Shown here piece by piece: positions 9,909-19,390 of a stretch of 64,000 nt of DNA. The notes below the pieces were generated by a model that ran no database searches, was not told the origin of the DNA, and saw nothing but the letters and a program-made list of their open reading frames with translations. The number at the start of each line of letters is the position of its first letter. Within the stretch, counting starts at the first letter, position 1. Source of the DNA: Candidatus Firestoneibacteriota bacterium (GTDB lineage: Bacteria > Oederibacteriota > D2-FULL-39-29); assembly GCA_903891415.1 (NCBI GenBank), contig CAITEH010000005.1, forward strand, positions 57,489 to 121,488, read 5' to 3'. A program made the position numbers and the translations under genes.

Positions 9909-10804
9909 CAACGCCTTCCTATTCTAGTAGTCAAATATTTGCTCAATTTAAGTTCCAGCGGTTCATCGGTAACCATGGGGACGTAATCTACTCTTTTTCC
10001 CAGACAATTTCTTTTAATTTCTGCCATAAAATTATTTAGATTCTCAAGATAACCCTGTTTTAGCGTCCAGGCTTCCGCGAGAATATCACCTTTTTCCTCG
10101 TAACCTTTAAAAAGTGTCATATCCTCAAAAGGAAAAGTTAACTCAGCGCGGTCCAGGACGTGAAACACTATAACTTCGTGTTTTTTGTGTTTAAAATGGG
10201 ATAATCCCAGCAGGATCTTTTCAACATCACACAGCAGATCAGAAATAATTATGACCAGGCCCCTCTTCTTGAACCGTTCCGCGAGATCATGGAACACTTT
10301 GCCAATATCGGTCTTCGCCCCGTTCTTTGCCAGTTCCAATTCACGCAGAATAAGATTGAAGTGTTTGGGATTATTTCTCGGCGGCAGATAATTCCTGATC
10401 TCGCTGTCAAAAGTGACCAGGCCGCAGGAATCCCTTTGCTGTAAAAGGAGATAGCTCAAAGAAGCGGCAAGCAGAGAACTGTATTCCAGCTTGGACGTCT
10501 TGTTGCTGCCGTAGAGCATGGACTCGCTGGAATCAAGAAGCAGGTAACAGCGCATATTTGTTTCTTCTTCGTATTGTTTTATAAAAAACCTGTCGGAGCG
10601 GGCGTAGACCCGCCAGTCAATATGCTTTATTTCATCCCCCGGTACATATTCACGGTGTTCTGCAAATTCCACGGAGATGCCGTGATAGGGGCTTTTGTGT
10701 AAGCCCGTTATTATGCCCTCCACCACCTGGCGGGCCTTAAGTTCCAGCGCGGAAACACGGTTTAAGACCCGGGGATCTAAATATTTTTTATAAACTTGCG
10801 TCAT
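9908..10804 (-). CDS. DUF58 domain protein
   Basis: 298 aa and soluble. It has the DUF58 signature GLHKSPYHGISVEFAEHREY (residues 34-53) and GDEIKHIDWRVYARSD (56-71). A vWA-like core follows with DSSES at residues 91-95. DUF58 proteins almost always sit next to a MoxR ATPase and are thought to act as adaptors between the ATPase and membrane vWA proteins. It keeps that order here, after MoxR and before the BatA-like gene. A 178-nt gap with an 11-bp inverted repeat precedes it, so it could have separate control. Confidence 0.92.
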   Translation of the reverse strand: MTQVYKKYLDPRVLNRVSALELKARQVVEGIITGLHKSPYHGISVEFAEHREYVPGDEIKHIDWRVYARSDRFFIKQYEEETNMRCYLLLDSSESMLYGSNKTSKLEYSSLLAASLSYLLLQQRDSCGLVTFDSEIRNYLPPRNNPKHFNLILRELELAKNGAKTDIGKVFHDLAERFKKRGLVIIISDLLCDVEKILLGLSHFKHKKHEVIVFHVLDRAELTFPFEDMTLFKGYEEKGDILAEAWTLKQGYLENLNNFMAEIKRNCLGKRVDYVPMVTDEPLELKLSKYLTTRIGRR

Positions 10805-10814
10805 TCCTGCACCT

Positions 10815-10888
10815 GTCCCGAAATCTGAATTAGATAAATTGTCACTGACACAAATATTATCAATAATCCTTTAGGCGGATTTCGGGAC
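10815..10888 (-). promoter_or_regulatory. 11-bp perfect inverted repeat in the DUF58 leader
   Basis: GTCCCGAAATC (10815-10825) and GATTTCGGGAC (10878-10888) are exact reverse complements separated by 52 nt, within the 178-nt gap upstream of the DUF58 start. They could form a long stem in the leader mRNA or serve as paired operator half-sites. The right arm touches the dispersed CACTGAT repeat. No consensus promoter was found here. Confidence 0.4.
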
Positions 10889-10889
10889 T

Positions 10890-10903
10890 GATGACACTGA
10901 TAA
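10890..10903. repeat. Dispersed GATGACACTGATAA repeat
   Basis: Exact inverted copy of the 14-mer at 5405-5418. It is followed at 10908 by a related stretch, GAGATGACACAGATTT. It is intergenic, between moxR and the DUF58 gene. Confidence 0.6.
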
Positions 10904-10982
10904 AACAGAGATGACACAGATTTAAGACGCTCTTCTCTCTATTTCAGCCCGAATGTTCCGGCTTCTTTAACTTAACAAATCT

Positions 10983-12005
10983 TTACTTTGTCGTCTTGGA
11001 TACGGACGCAAGGATACGGTCTATTATATTTTCTGTATCTATACCCTCGGACTCGGCGGTAAAATTGAGCAAAACTCTGTGCCGTAAAACAGCGTGGGCC
11101 ACGGCTTCGATATCATCACAGGATACGTAGTAACGCCCCATAAGGATCGCCCGGGCCTTGCCGCCCAGGATCAAATACTGGCTCGCGCGGGGCCCAGCAC
11201 CCCAGCTTACATATTCTTTAATAAATTCCGGGATCTTTTCGCCGACAGGGCGCGTGTATTTCACGAGATTGTACGCGTACTTGATCACATGCTCGGCGAT
11301 AGGCACTTTCCTGACCAGGTCTTGAAGCTGAATTATTGTTTTTCCGTCCATAATATGCTCAAGTTTGGGTTTAAACCCTGAAGTGGTGGAGCGCATGATC
11401 TTCAGTTCTTCCTCTTCCGAAGGATAACCCACCTGGGTCTTAAACATAAAACGGTCAAGCTGGGCTTCCGGCAGGGGATAGGTACCCTCCTGTTCGACCG
11501 GGTTCTGCGTGGCCAGGACAAAGAAAGGTTCCTCCAGGACATAAGTTTTACCGCCCGTAGAGACCCTGTGTTCCTGCATGGCTTCAAGCAGAGCCGCCTG
11601 GGTCTTGGGCGGAGCGCGGTTTATTTCGTCAGCAAGGATGATATTTGAAAAAATAGGGCCCATCAGGAACTTAAATTCCCTTTCCTTGGTCGCCCGGTCT
11701 TCCTGAATAACCTCGGTACCCGTAATATCCGAAGGCATAAGATCAGGGGTGAACTGGATACGTTTAAATTTCAGGGAGAGGGCTTGCGAGAGGGTGCTTA
11801 TGATAAGGGTCTTGGCCAGGCCCGGTACACCTTCAAGTAATACATGCCCCCTTGAAAAGATACAGATCAAAAGTTCATCAATGACCCTGTCCTGCCCGAC
11901 TATGACCTTGGCCAGTTCGGTTTTTATCCTGGCGTGGGCTTCCCTCAACTCTTCAATGGCCGCAAGGTCTTCTTTGTTCACTTCCAGGTCTTTTTCTTTT
12001 GCCAT
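10983..12005 (-). CDS. MoxR family AAA+ ATPase
   Basis: 340 aa. Walker A is GVPGLAKT (residues 59-66) and Walker B is LADE (124-127), followed by [19 protein letters not shown], the hallmark of MoxR proteins. The sensor region [20 protein letters not shown] is present. The C-terminal lid domain runs to residue 340, the usual length. MoxR ATPases act as chaperone-like remodelers or metal-insertion factors for vWA-containing partners. Here the candidate partners are the DUF58 protein and the two membrane vWA proteins directly downstream. It starts 14 nt after the stop of the PQQ/TPR gene, so co-transcription with that secreted protein is likely. Confidence 0.95.
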   Translation of the reverse strand: MAKEKDLEVNKEDLAAIEELREAHARIKTELAKVIVGQDRVIDELLICIFSRGHVLLEGVPGLAKTLIISTLSQALSLKFKRIQFTPDLMPSDITGTEVIQEDRATKEREFKFLMGPIFSNIILADEINRAPPKTQAALLEAMQEHRVSTGGKTYVLEEPFFVLATQNPVEQEGTYPLPEAQLDRFMFKTQVGYPSEEEELKIMRSTTSGFKPKLEHIMDGKTIIQLQDLVRKVPIAEHVIKYAYNLVKYTRPVGEKIPEFIKEYVSWGAGPRASQYLILGGKARAILMGRYYVSCDDIEAVAHAVLRHRVLLNFTAESEGIDTENIIDRILASVSKTTK

Positions 12006-12019
12006 AAATTCCTCCAGTA

Positions 12020-15000
12020 TTACTTTTTTTTATTTTTACCCGTCTTCCGGTCCTGTTCCCCCGGCGTTTGCGTTCCGCTGAAACATACCGCGGTTCCGTT
12101 GTTCACTATAACAAGATTATTATTACAATAATAACAGTCAAGGGGGCTGAAATTGTCTTTTGAGGCCAGTTGAAAAGCCTTTTCCAGCCAAAGCTCCGGT
12201 TTTCCGGTCTCGGTATCATACACTTCTATAAATTCCCCCGTGCGGGCAAGGAGCCTTGAACCCAGCAGATAAAGCCAGCTCACGTCTATCTGCCTTTCCG
12301 CCGGTTTTTGTACCAGAACGGGTTTGCCTATTTCAAACTGGCCTTTTTTAGGCGCAGGTTTGGCTTCATTTCTGTAGGCGGAAAACGTATCACGTTTCCA
12401 TCTTATTTCCAGCAGTTCCTTTTCAATGCAATAAATATACCTGCCGGCGTTGATAAAAATAGAGTCCAGGGACATTGCCGCGGGATAAAAATCCCAGCCC
12501 CCGCTGTCGCTTTTGAGCTTTTTCACCAAAAGCTGATACCCGCTGGACTGCTTTATCTTATATATTACACCTTCTTCAAGAATAATGTAAATAAAAGTTG
12601 CATCACATTTTATTTCTAAATTCTGCATTCCGGCCTGCAAATTAAGCTCCCATTTCTTCAAGCCCGTGGCCGCTTCGAAACATTTTAGTATCATGGTCCG
12701 CTTTTCTACGGCGAGTATGAACTCGTTATAAAAACAGGGCCTGGAATATTCCCCTTTTATTTCATAGGCCTTCAGGGTGCTTTTCCTTTCCAGGGCAAGA
12801 AGCCCGGAAAAAGGATCATACAAAACAAGCAGGCCCGCGGTAACCGCCAAACTCTCAGGCAGAAAGTTCTGGCTGATCTTTTTCTCCGGATACCACTCAA
12901 AATTCAAGGCCCTGGAGCCGGGCTCTATCCCGAAAATTGAATTGTTGGGCATGCAGAAATAGATCATAGCGTCGTCTCCGGCCGAAGATTCCGGATAAAA
13001 ACCGTATCTGACGAAGCCGGCTTCAGGCGGTTTTTTTTTGGCTTTAAGCGGCTCGCCGGCCAGTTTCCCCGTTTCCAGTTCAAGCTTTGAAAAGCCGGAA
13101 GTGCCGGCAAAATACAAATTATTGTGCAGCAGGAACGGCCTAACGTAACCCGTGGCGCTGATCCTTTTTGTTTCCCACAGGGGTTTAGAAGCCAGTTCAA
13201 CATTGCTTTTACCCGGCCCGGCCTCCGGAGGAAAATATTCTTTTGTTCTCTGCAGTTTTACCCTGCCATAGTAATCCTCGGCCAGCTCCAGCCCGGGTTC
13301 CGGCTCAAAGTATTTTCCTTTTCCCTCTTTAATTATTTTTTCGTAATACCCGTTAATACCGGCTTTTTCACCCTCTTTTTCAAGAACCTGAAGCAGCAGC
13401 CACGCCACCCGGGCCTGATAATCCCCGGCACTCTCTAATTTTTCAAGTATTTCACGGCTGGTTTTAAGATCCCCCGCTAAAAATGCCGCCTGGGCTTCTT
13501 CAAACTCCAGGCTTTCCAGCCTGGCTTTGATAACCTCTTTTCCGGCAAACTCACCGAGAGCAAGCAATTTTTTAAGCAGGGCTTTTCCTTCCTCTATCTT
13601 TCCGTCAAAACAGGAGAGCAGAGCAAGGCAGTAAGAGGCAGGAATATATTCCGGGGTATTTTCCTTGATCCGTTTGGCGCTTGCGGCCGTTTCTTCCCTG
13701 TCCGCGTAGAGATGAAGCTTTCTTTCCCCGTAGATCAACAAACCCTTTTCAAAAGGAAAGACCCTGTTAACGAAATAAGCAAGCGGATACCTTACGAAAT
13801 TTTGGCCGTCCAAATCCACCATGCCGACGCCCCTGGAGGCCGGGAAATAGAAATAACCCTTATAATAAACAACTTTTCCCGTGTTTCCATTATCCACGGA
13901 ACGGAATATGAAGCTTCTTTTTCCGCTTTTTTTGTCTATTTTATAGATATTTGCGGTATCGGCCGTGAAGATATTTTCTCCCTTTTCCCCCACCAGGTAC
14001 TCAAAATAATTCCGGGAAATTTCCCAGAGCTTCCTGCCGGCGGCTTTTTCTATTGCCAGTATTTTTTTCCGGTGCTTGGGCGCGTAATACACGGAGGCGC
14101 CGTCCACCAGCATATTTTTATAAGGCGGGTTATTTTCAGAAAGCCGTTCATCATTTCCAAGCTCGGTTTCGGGCGGCAGGCCCAGGATCCATTTTAAGAT
14201 TCCCAGTTCCCTGTCCACGCAGGCGAGAGTGAACAGATTTGTTTCCACAAAAATATCCCCGCCGGAGATGACCGGGGCCGGAGCATTTTCAAGCAAAAAC
14301 TCGGATTGATTCCCGCTGCCTAAAAATACCGACCACTTTATCTCACTTTTGCCCCTGCCCATTTTAAGCAGATAGCATTGGGAAAATTTATCTTTTGTAG
14401 AAAGCAGGCCGATAAAGACGGCGTTATCTTTGACCGCCGGAAGATTAAGGCTGCTGCTATATTTGCCTTTCTCGGCTCCCAACTGTTCCGGGGTCAGATA
14501 CAGCTGGGTTTCTTTTTTTTCCAGGTCGTAAACGCTGTAAGCTATTTTTGTTGTAAAATACCTTACCGCGGCAAGCTCCCCGTCCGCGGCCACCCCGGGC
14601 CCGCAAAGCGCGGGAAAAGAACCGGCTTCTACGGTATTTTTGAATTCAAAATACGAGGACTGAAAAACAGTATGCCCCCAGTCCGGCTCCAGGGCATAAA
14701 AGGTCCTGTCTACGGCAAGGAGCACTTTTCCTGCGGAAATAACCGGCTCGCTCACTTCAAAAGGATTTTCGGGAAGAGAGAGCCCTTCCCATTTTAAAGC
14801 TATTTTCCCGCTCTTAAAAAGCGGTTCGGGAAGTTTTTTTGGGCCGGACAGGGAATTGAGCTTTTCCAGAGCAAATGCTCCGGCCATTACCTTAACGCCT
14901 TCAACTTCAATTTCCTCATTTTTAAATTTATTTTCCAGTTCTTTATAGGCCTCAACCGCTTCTTTTTCTCTCTCAAGTTTTTCCAGGCAAAATGCGGCCT

Positions 15001-15517
15001 TAAGCAGTCCTTGAGCGGTAACCGTCTTCAAGGCCCGGAGATTTTGCAGGGCCCCGTCGAAATCCCCTTCTGCCAGGCAGTGATCGGCAAGATATTGCCT
15101 GGCTTTCCCGGCATAAGAGCTCGCGCCATAGATATCCAGTATTTTTTTAAAATCCTGTTTTTCAGAGGCCGCCACGGCTTTATTATACAGCTCCTCAGCC
15201 CGGGGATCGGCAAGCATCCGGTAGGCCGCGAGCGTCTTTGCGTCCGCTTTCAGGAGCTTTTCGGTAAAAAAAGCGCGGGCCGAGGAAAACTCAAAGTTCT
15301 TATTATTGACCACCAGGGAACCGCTCTTATCAATACCTTCCTGCATGGCCCGGGCTGCGGCTTCAAATTCTCCGTCCCGGACTTTGCTGTCAAAATCGGC
15401 AATTAAGGTTTCAGCTTCAAAATAAAAGGGCTGGTGCAGGAAGGAACTGGGAAGGAACGGCTCTCCATAACAGAAATATACTGACAAAAATACCAGTAAC
15501 AGGAACCTCTTAAGCAT
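12020..15517 (-). CDS. Secreted PQQ-like beta-propeller and TPR protein
   Basis: 1165 aa with a signal peptide (residues about 1-18). TPR-like helices follow in the N-terminal 220 residues ([14 protein letters not shown]). Two blocks of PQQ-like WD repeats flank a middle TPR segment; examples are [32 protein letters not shown] and [15 protein letters not shown]. No PQQ-binding catalytic residues are evident, so a structural or binding beta-propeller is more likely than a dehydrogenase. The C-terminus is Lys-rich. AAGGGG precedes the ATG. Placement immediately upstream of moxR suggests that it is an envelope component of the MoxR/vWA system. Confidence 0.82.
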   Translation of the reverse strand: MLKRFLLLVFLSVYFCYGEPFLPSSFLHQPFYFEAETLIADFDSKVRDGEFEAAARAMQEGIDKSGSLVVNNKNFEFSSARAFFTEKLLKADAKTLAAYRMLADPRAEELYNKAVAASEKQDFKKILDIYGASSYAGKARQYLADHCLAEGDFDGALQNLRALKTVTAQGLLKAAFCLEKLEREKEAVEAYKELENKFKNEEIEVEGVKVMAGAFALEKLNSLSGPKKLPEPLFKSGKIALKWEGLSLPENPFEVSEPVISAGKVLLAVDRTFYALEPDWGHTVFQSSYFEFKNTVEAGSFPALCGPGVAADGELAAVRYFTTKIAYSVYDLEKKETQLYLTPEQLGAEKGKYSSSLNLPAVKDNAVFIGLLSTKDKFSQCYLLKMGRGKSEIKWSVFLGSGNQSEFLLENAPAPVISGGDIFVETNLFTLACVDRELGILKWILGLPPETELGNDERLSENNPPYKNMLVDGASVYYAPKHRKKILAIEKAAGRKLWEISRNYFEYLVGEKGENIFTADTANIYKIDKKSGKRSFIFRSVDNGNTGKVVYYKGYFYFPASRGVGMVDLDGQNFVRYPLAYFVNRVFPFEKGLLIYGERKLHLYADREETAASAKRIKENTPEYIPASYCLALLSCFDGKIEEGKALLKKLLALGEFAGKEVIKARLESLEFEEAQAAFLAGDLKTSREILEKLESAGDYQARVAWLLLQVLEKEGEKAGINGYYEKIIKEGKGKYFEPEPGLELAEDYYGRVKLQRTKEYFPPEAGPGKSNVELASKPLWETKRISATGYVRPFLLHNNLYFAGTSGFSKLELETGKLAGEPLKAKKKPPEAGFVRYGFYPESSAGDDAMIYFCMPNNSIFGIEPGSRALNFEWYPEKKISQNFLPESLAVTAGLLVLYDPFSGLLALERKSTLKAYEIKGEYSRPCFYNEFILAVEKRTMILKCFEAATGLKKWELNLQAGMQNLEIKCDATFIYIILEEGVIYKIKQSSGYQLLVKKLKSDSGGWDFYPAAMSLDSIFINAGRYIYCIEKELLEIRWKRDTFSAYRNEAKPAPKKGQFEIGKPVLVQKPAERQIDVSWLYLLGSRLLARTGEFIEVYDTETGKPELWLEKAFQLASKDNFSPLDCYYCNNNLVIVNNGTAVCFSGTQTPGEQDRKTGKNKKK

Positions 15518-15569
15518 GACGACCCCTTTAAAGCAGCTTACCGCGTAAAATACCCCTTAGACCCGGACC

Positions 15570-16637
15570 CTATTCCACGCAGAAACTCAAAGTAAGCAGC
15601 GCATAAGCTGTGGCAAGTTCTTTTTTACTTTCCCACCATCTTTCGGCGTTATTAACCCAGCAGCCTTCCGGAGCCTGCAGAGCACTCATTTTTTCCGCCA
15701 TTTCTTTCGCCCATAAATGTTCCACGCCATTTTTATCCTTAACGGTATTTACGCCCAGGGTTTTGAACGCTTTGACAAGAGTATGATAGTAATAATAAAG
15801 CCCCTGCGCGCCCATACCCGGATTTTCCTCCAGGGTGTAGTTAGCTTGCACCCAGTTATAAGCCGCGAGGACCCGGGGATCGGTTTTATCTACATTACAA
15901 TAGATCATACTTTTAAGCCCGGCATAGGTTATACTGCCGTAAGATTTTGATCCTGTAGCTTTGCTTTCCCCGTCCGGAGAATAAACAAAACCCCCGTCAT
16001 TACCCGTCCATTTTTGATCATTGGTTGCTTTAATATTCTGGCAGCGGGACAGGAAAAATATAGCCCGTTCAAAAGTCTCCCGGTCGCTTTTTTTTCCGGG
16101 ATCCGTAAGCAAAAATACATCATCCCCCGTAACGGTCTCTCTGAGGGCTTCCAGAGCGTGCTGAAGATTTGAAAGATCGGGTTTCATATGACTGTCATAC
16201 CCGATACCGCCATAAAATTTATCGGCCGACTCCACGCTTCCGTCCGCGCCCACCTGGATCTTTTTCAGCCAGTCACGGGCTTTTTGTATTATTCCGGCGT
16301 ATTTTGGATCTCTGGCCTCGCTCAGGGTCATTAAACAAATGGAGGTATTATAACAGCTCATATTATCTATGGCAATTGAACCGTCAGCTTTTACACATTT
16401 AAGAATATATTCCAGTCCCTTCTTTACGGCAGGAGTTTCTCCGGTAAAACCGTTGCGCAGAAAAGAACTGACGCAAAGAGCTGTGATGGCGGGATATTCC
16501 ATAAAGGACCCGTCTTCTTTTTGCCGGGTAAGAAGCCATTTCAGTCCCAGCTCGACAGTTTCTTTGCGGGTTTTCGCCCCTGCGGGGAGCACCAAAACAA
16601 GTAAGGCCGTAATTACGAGTACAGTTCTTTTAAACAC
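15570..16637 (-). CDS. Secreted prenyltransferase/squalene-cyclase-like toroid protein
   Basis: 355 aa with a signal peptide (residues about 1-21). The start is GTG, supported by GAGGGAG about 7 nt upstream. Repeats of an alpha/alpha toroid are clear: GLKWLLTRQKEDGSF, ALEALRET, then NDGGFVYSPDGES and SYGSITYAGLKSMIYC. The C-terminus ends with a toroid repeat around ALQAPEGCWVNN. It resembles the 1195-2190 protein in architecture, and the two bracket the MoxR/vWA genes. The catalytic DxDD of squalene-hopene cyclases is not visible, so I do not call it a cyclase. Confidence 0.8.
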   Translation of the reverse strand: MFKRTVLVITALLVLVLPAGAKTRKETVELGLKWLLTRQKEDGSFMEYPAITALCVSSFLRNGFTGETPAVKKGLEYILKCVKADGSIAIDNMSCYNTSICLMTLSEARDPKYAGIIQKARDWLKKIQVGADGSVESADKFYGGIGYDSHMKPDLSNLQHALEALRETVTGDDVFLLTDPGKKSDRETFERAIFFLSRCQNIKATNDQKWTGNDGGFVYSPDGESKATGSKSYGSITYAGLKSMIYCNVDKTDPRVLAAYNWVQANYTLEENPGMGAQGLYYYYHTLVKAFKTLGVNTVKDKNGVEHLWAKEMAEKMSALQAPEGCWVNNAERWWESKKELATAYALLTLSFCVE

Positions 16638-16690
16638 AGACTTTCTCCCTCAAAATATTTCACAACATAAATAATTGATTTCTGCCGCTA

Positions 16691-18268
16691 TTATGAATAT
16701 ACTCTATAGTCAATTTCAGGGAAAATATTATCTTTATACTCTATCCAATGCAGCCAGGGCAGCTCCAGGCAGTTATTATTGATATCTTCATAAATTTTTG
16801 TAAATCTGGCAAGGTGATCCTTGGTTTCATTTATGGCATAACCGACATTTGTTCTTGTTTTCATGATAAAGGCCCAGTCCGAGGCCTGGGCCAGCAAAAG
16901 TTCTCGGGCCATCTGGTTAAGCGCCCGGCGCAGTACCCCCTGCGCGTCAGGAAATCTTTCTGCCAGCTCGCACATCCTGTCGGCGGCTTTATGCAAGTGC
17001 CGGTAAAGCCAGTCATTGCCTTCTTCCAACCATACCTCATGCGTGCCCTTGTAACCCCAGCTGGACTCACAGGGCGCGCAAACCTGATTTACCGGATACT
17101 CTTTAAGATATTCGCTGGGGGTTATGGTCTTGAAAATATCCTGGTCATAGTGAACTTTTCTCAGGAAGAAATTCAGGAATTCAGGCCCTTCATACCACCA
17201 GTGCCCGTAGAGTTCAGCATCGTAAGGCGCGACAATTACCGGTTTCCGGTCCATATTTGAAGCTAAATATTCTATCTGCTTTTCACGGTTAAACATAAAA
17301 TTGCCCGCGTGTTCGGCCGCTTTATGGCCGGCGGTCAAAGGGTCATACGCTTCTTTATGATCGGAAGTTCCCGTGATCTTGTAATATTTCATACCCGTAA
17401 AAGTGCGCAGGCCGTCCGCGTTTATGAACGGTTTGATATATTCATATTCCAGGTCAAAACCCACATCCCGGTAAAATTCCCGGTAATTAAAATCCCCGGG
17501 GTAGCCCTCTTTTGAACTCCAGACCTGTTTGGAGGATTCAATATCTCTAGCAAAAACTGCCGTGCCGTTCCCGGTGAATACGGGCGCGAAAACACCGTAT
17601 TTGGGCCTGGGGCGCGCGTAATTGATCCCGTGTGAATCCACAAAAAAGAAATTTATGCCATTTTCCCTGAGAATGTTCTCAACGCCGGGATAGTAGGCGC
17701 ACTCGGGCAGCCAGATACCGTTGGGTTGTTTTCCCAGATGCTTTTTATGGCAGGCAACGGCTACCTTGATCTGCGCCCGCACCGCTTTTTCATTGACCCG
17801 CATAAGAGGCAGATAGCCGTGCGTGGCCCCGCAGGTAATTATTTCCAGTTTCCCGAGGTCGGAAAATTTCTTAAACCAGTTAACAATATTTTTATCGTAC
17901 TTTAAAAAATAGGCGCGGTATTCGTTGAATTTCCAGTTATACATTTTCACCACATTATTAAAATGCGGTTCAAATTCGGTGCGTCTTATTTCTTTTTCTG
18001 ACAAAGTTATTAATTTCTCTATATGCTTAAGCGCCCGTTCCTGGAGCAAAGGGTCCGCCAGCATATTGATAAGCGGCGGGGTAAGCGACATAGTTATACG
18101 GAAATCAACATTATCCTCGACCAGGCGTTCATAAACAAGGAGTAAAGGTATGTAGGTCTCAAAGATGGCCTCATAGAACCAGTCTTCTTCAAGAAAATCA
18201 TCATGCTCCGGATGCCTGATATAAGGCAGGTGAGCGTGCAAAACCAGGGCTAAATATCCTTTTGGCAT
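16691..18268 (-). CDS. GH57 1,4-alpha-glucan branching enzyme-like (DUF1957)
   Basis: 525 aa. The GH57 conserved regions are present: HAHLPYIRHPE at the N-terminus, GIWLPECAYYPG with the likely nucleophile E189, and YDAELYGHWWYEGPEFL with the likely acid D350. These positions fit the Thermococcus branching-enzyme type (E183/D354). The C-terminal helical domain of the DUF1957 type is present. It would transfer alpha-1,6 branches in glycogen-like polymer or act on a related alpha-glucan in the cytoplasm. The ATG overlaps the upstream DUF4912 stop (TAATG), so the two are translationally coupled. No other glycogen gene is in the window. Confidence 0.9.
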   Translation of the reverse strand: MPKGYLALVLHAHLPYIRHPEHDDFLEEDWFYEAIFETYIPLLLVYERLVEDNVDFRITMSLTPPLINMLADPLLQERALKHIEKLITLSEKEIRRTEFEPHFNNVVKMYNWKFNEYRAYFLKYDKNIVNWFKKFSDLGKLEIITCGATHGYLPLMRVNEKAVRAQIKVAVACHKKHLGKQPNGIWLPECAYYPGVENILRENGINFFFVDSHGINYARPRPKYGVFAPVFTGNGTAVFARDIESSKQVWSSKEGYPGDFNYREFYRDVGFDLEYEYIKPFINADGLRTFTGMKYYKITGTSDHKEAYDPLTAGHKAAEHAGNFMFNREKQIEYLASNMDRKPVIVAPYDAELYGHWWYEGPEFLNFFLRKVHYDQDIFKTITPSEYLKEYPVNQVCAPCESSWGYKGTHEVWLEEGNDWLYRHLHKAADRMCELAERFPDAQGVLRRALNQMARELLLAQASDWAFIMKTRTNVGYAINETKDHLARFTKIYEDINNNCLELPWLHWIEYKDNIFPEIDYRVYS

Positions 18269-19311
18269 TATTCTTCCTTGTAAGTTTCCCGGTCAACTCT
18301 TATCTTAAAGGTCTTCTTATAATTTCCCGAGGCGGATCTGCTGGAAATATTTAACACGTGCAGATCCCCGGAAAGCGCGAACCGTGCGCTGAAACTCCCG
18401 TCCGGATTCAAACTTACCGGAGCGTTATTTATTGTAACAGCGGACCCGGGCCCGGCAGCACCGTAAACTATTAATTCGGTACCTACCCGCATCCAGAACA
18501 CCGAAGGGGTTTTATTATATTTTACCGGTCCGGCCATATTAGAACTGCCCGAAAAAGAGGTATTTTCTGTTCTTCCTTCTCTGCCGTAGATGCCGGCAGG
18601 ATCATAAACGGGCCCGCCGCCCTTCGGCCCGCTTTTTACTTCGAACGGCGCGGAATGGGTAAGCTGTATTTTTCCCGGCTCGGAAGAGTCCAGCCATTCT
18701 TCAAGCTCAACATTTGACCTGCTGCCGGCCGGAGTTGCCGCGGAATTTGACCTGGCAAGTACAAAAAATCTCCCGGAATGAGTTAAAATACCTATATCCA
18801 CGATCCAGTCTTTTTCCGGTTCCGGAATATTTATATACCGGCTCCTTATCAGATCTTTCAGCGTAAGCTCAAAATAACTGTGAGCATTCTTGCCGTTAAA
18901 AATAATTTTACTTACATCATAGACCCGGAGTATTGAAGTTGCGGAACCAAATTCATTACCAAGAACTTTCTTTGCTTCCTCTATGCGGGGAAGCGAAACT
19001 TCCCAGTAGGCAAAAAGCCAGTAAGGATCACGGGGCATAAGGACTATTCTTGTATCTCCGTAAAAATCCTGAAATTTATTATCATATTTGTCATAAATAT
19101 GCGAGGGATGCGGAGCTTTTTTTGGCGGAACTTCAGGGAGCTCTTTTTTTTCAAGGGCCTTATTAGCGGAGGGAAGCACAGGGCGTTTTATAGCCGGTTC
19201 AGTCAAAACTTTTTTCTTTTTTGGTTTTGAAGGCTTAATAACCGCTTTCTTCTTCTTAACCGGCTTAATTTTGGCGGTTTTTATTTTTTTTTCTTTTCTT
19301 TTTACGGTCAT
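18268..19311 (-). CDS. DUF4912 domain protein
   Basis: 347 aa. The first 60 residues are very rich in Lys and Pro, a disordered basic tail. The DUF4912 core follows at about residues 85-230, with MPRDPYWLFAYWEVS and a later DIGILTHSGRFFVLARSN. The C-terminal third is a beta-rich domain with a VYGAAGPGSAVTINNAPVSL stretch resembling Ig-like or glucodextranase-type modules. DUF4912 genes commonly accompany GH57 DUF1957 enzymes, as here, so a role in alpha-glucan handling is inferred. A promoter ends only 5 nt before the ATG, suggesting a leaderless transcript. Confidence 0.85.
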   Translation of the reverse strand: MTVKRKEKKIKTAKIKPVKKKKAVIKPSKPKKKKVLTEPAIKRPVLPSANKALEKKELPEVPPKKAPHPSHIYDKYDNKFQDFYGDTRIVLMPRDPYWLFAYWEVSLPRIEEAKKVLGNEFGSATSILRVYDVSKIIFNGKNAHSYFELTLKDLIRSRYINIPEPEKDWIVDIGILTHSGRFFVLARSNSAATPAGSRSNVELEEWLDSSEPGKIQLTHSAPFEVKSGPKGGGPVYDPAGIYGREGRTENTSFSGSSNMAGPVKYNKTPSVFWMRVGTELIVYGAAGPGSAVTINNAPVSLNPDGSFSARFALSGDLHVLNISSRSASGNYKKTFKIRVDRETYKEE

Positions 19312-19316
19312 GCCTA

Positions 19317-19345
19317 ATTTTACCAGACATTTCCTTTATTATCAA
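19317..19345 (-). promoter_or_regulatory. Sigma-70-type promoter of the DUF4912-GH57 pair
   Basis: On the minus strand TTGATA, a 17-bp spacer and TAAAAT, with an extended -10 (TGGTAAAAT). Only 5 nt separate the -10 box from the ATG at 19311, so transcription should begin at about the A of the start codon. The mRNA would then be leaderless. Confidence 0.6.
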
Positions 19346-19390
19346 TAAAAATACAGCAGAAAGAGAGGGAAACAGTACTGTATAACGGTA

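Noticed and set aside
12020..15517. PQQ-dependent dehydrogenase
   Set aside because: Beta-propeller repeats are present, but I see no PQQ- or metal-binding active-site residues, and TPR segments interrupt the propeller.
1195..16637. Squalene-hopene cyclase activity for the two toroid proteins
   Set aside because: Both have signal peptides, are half the usual length and lack a visible DxDD motif.
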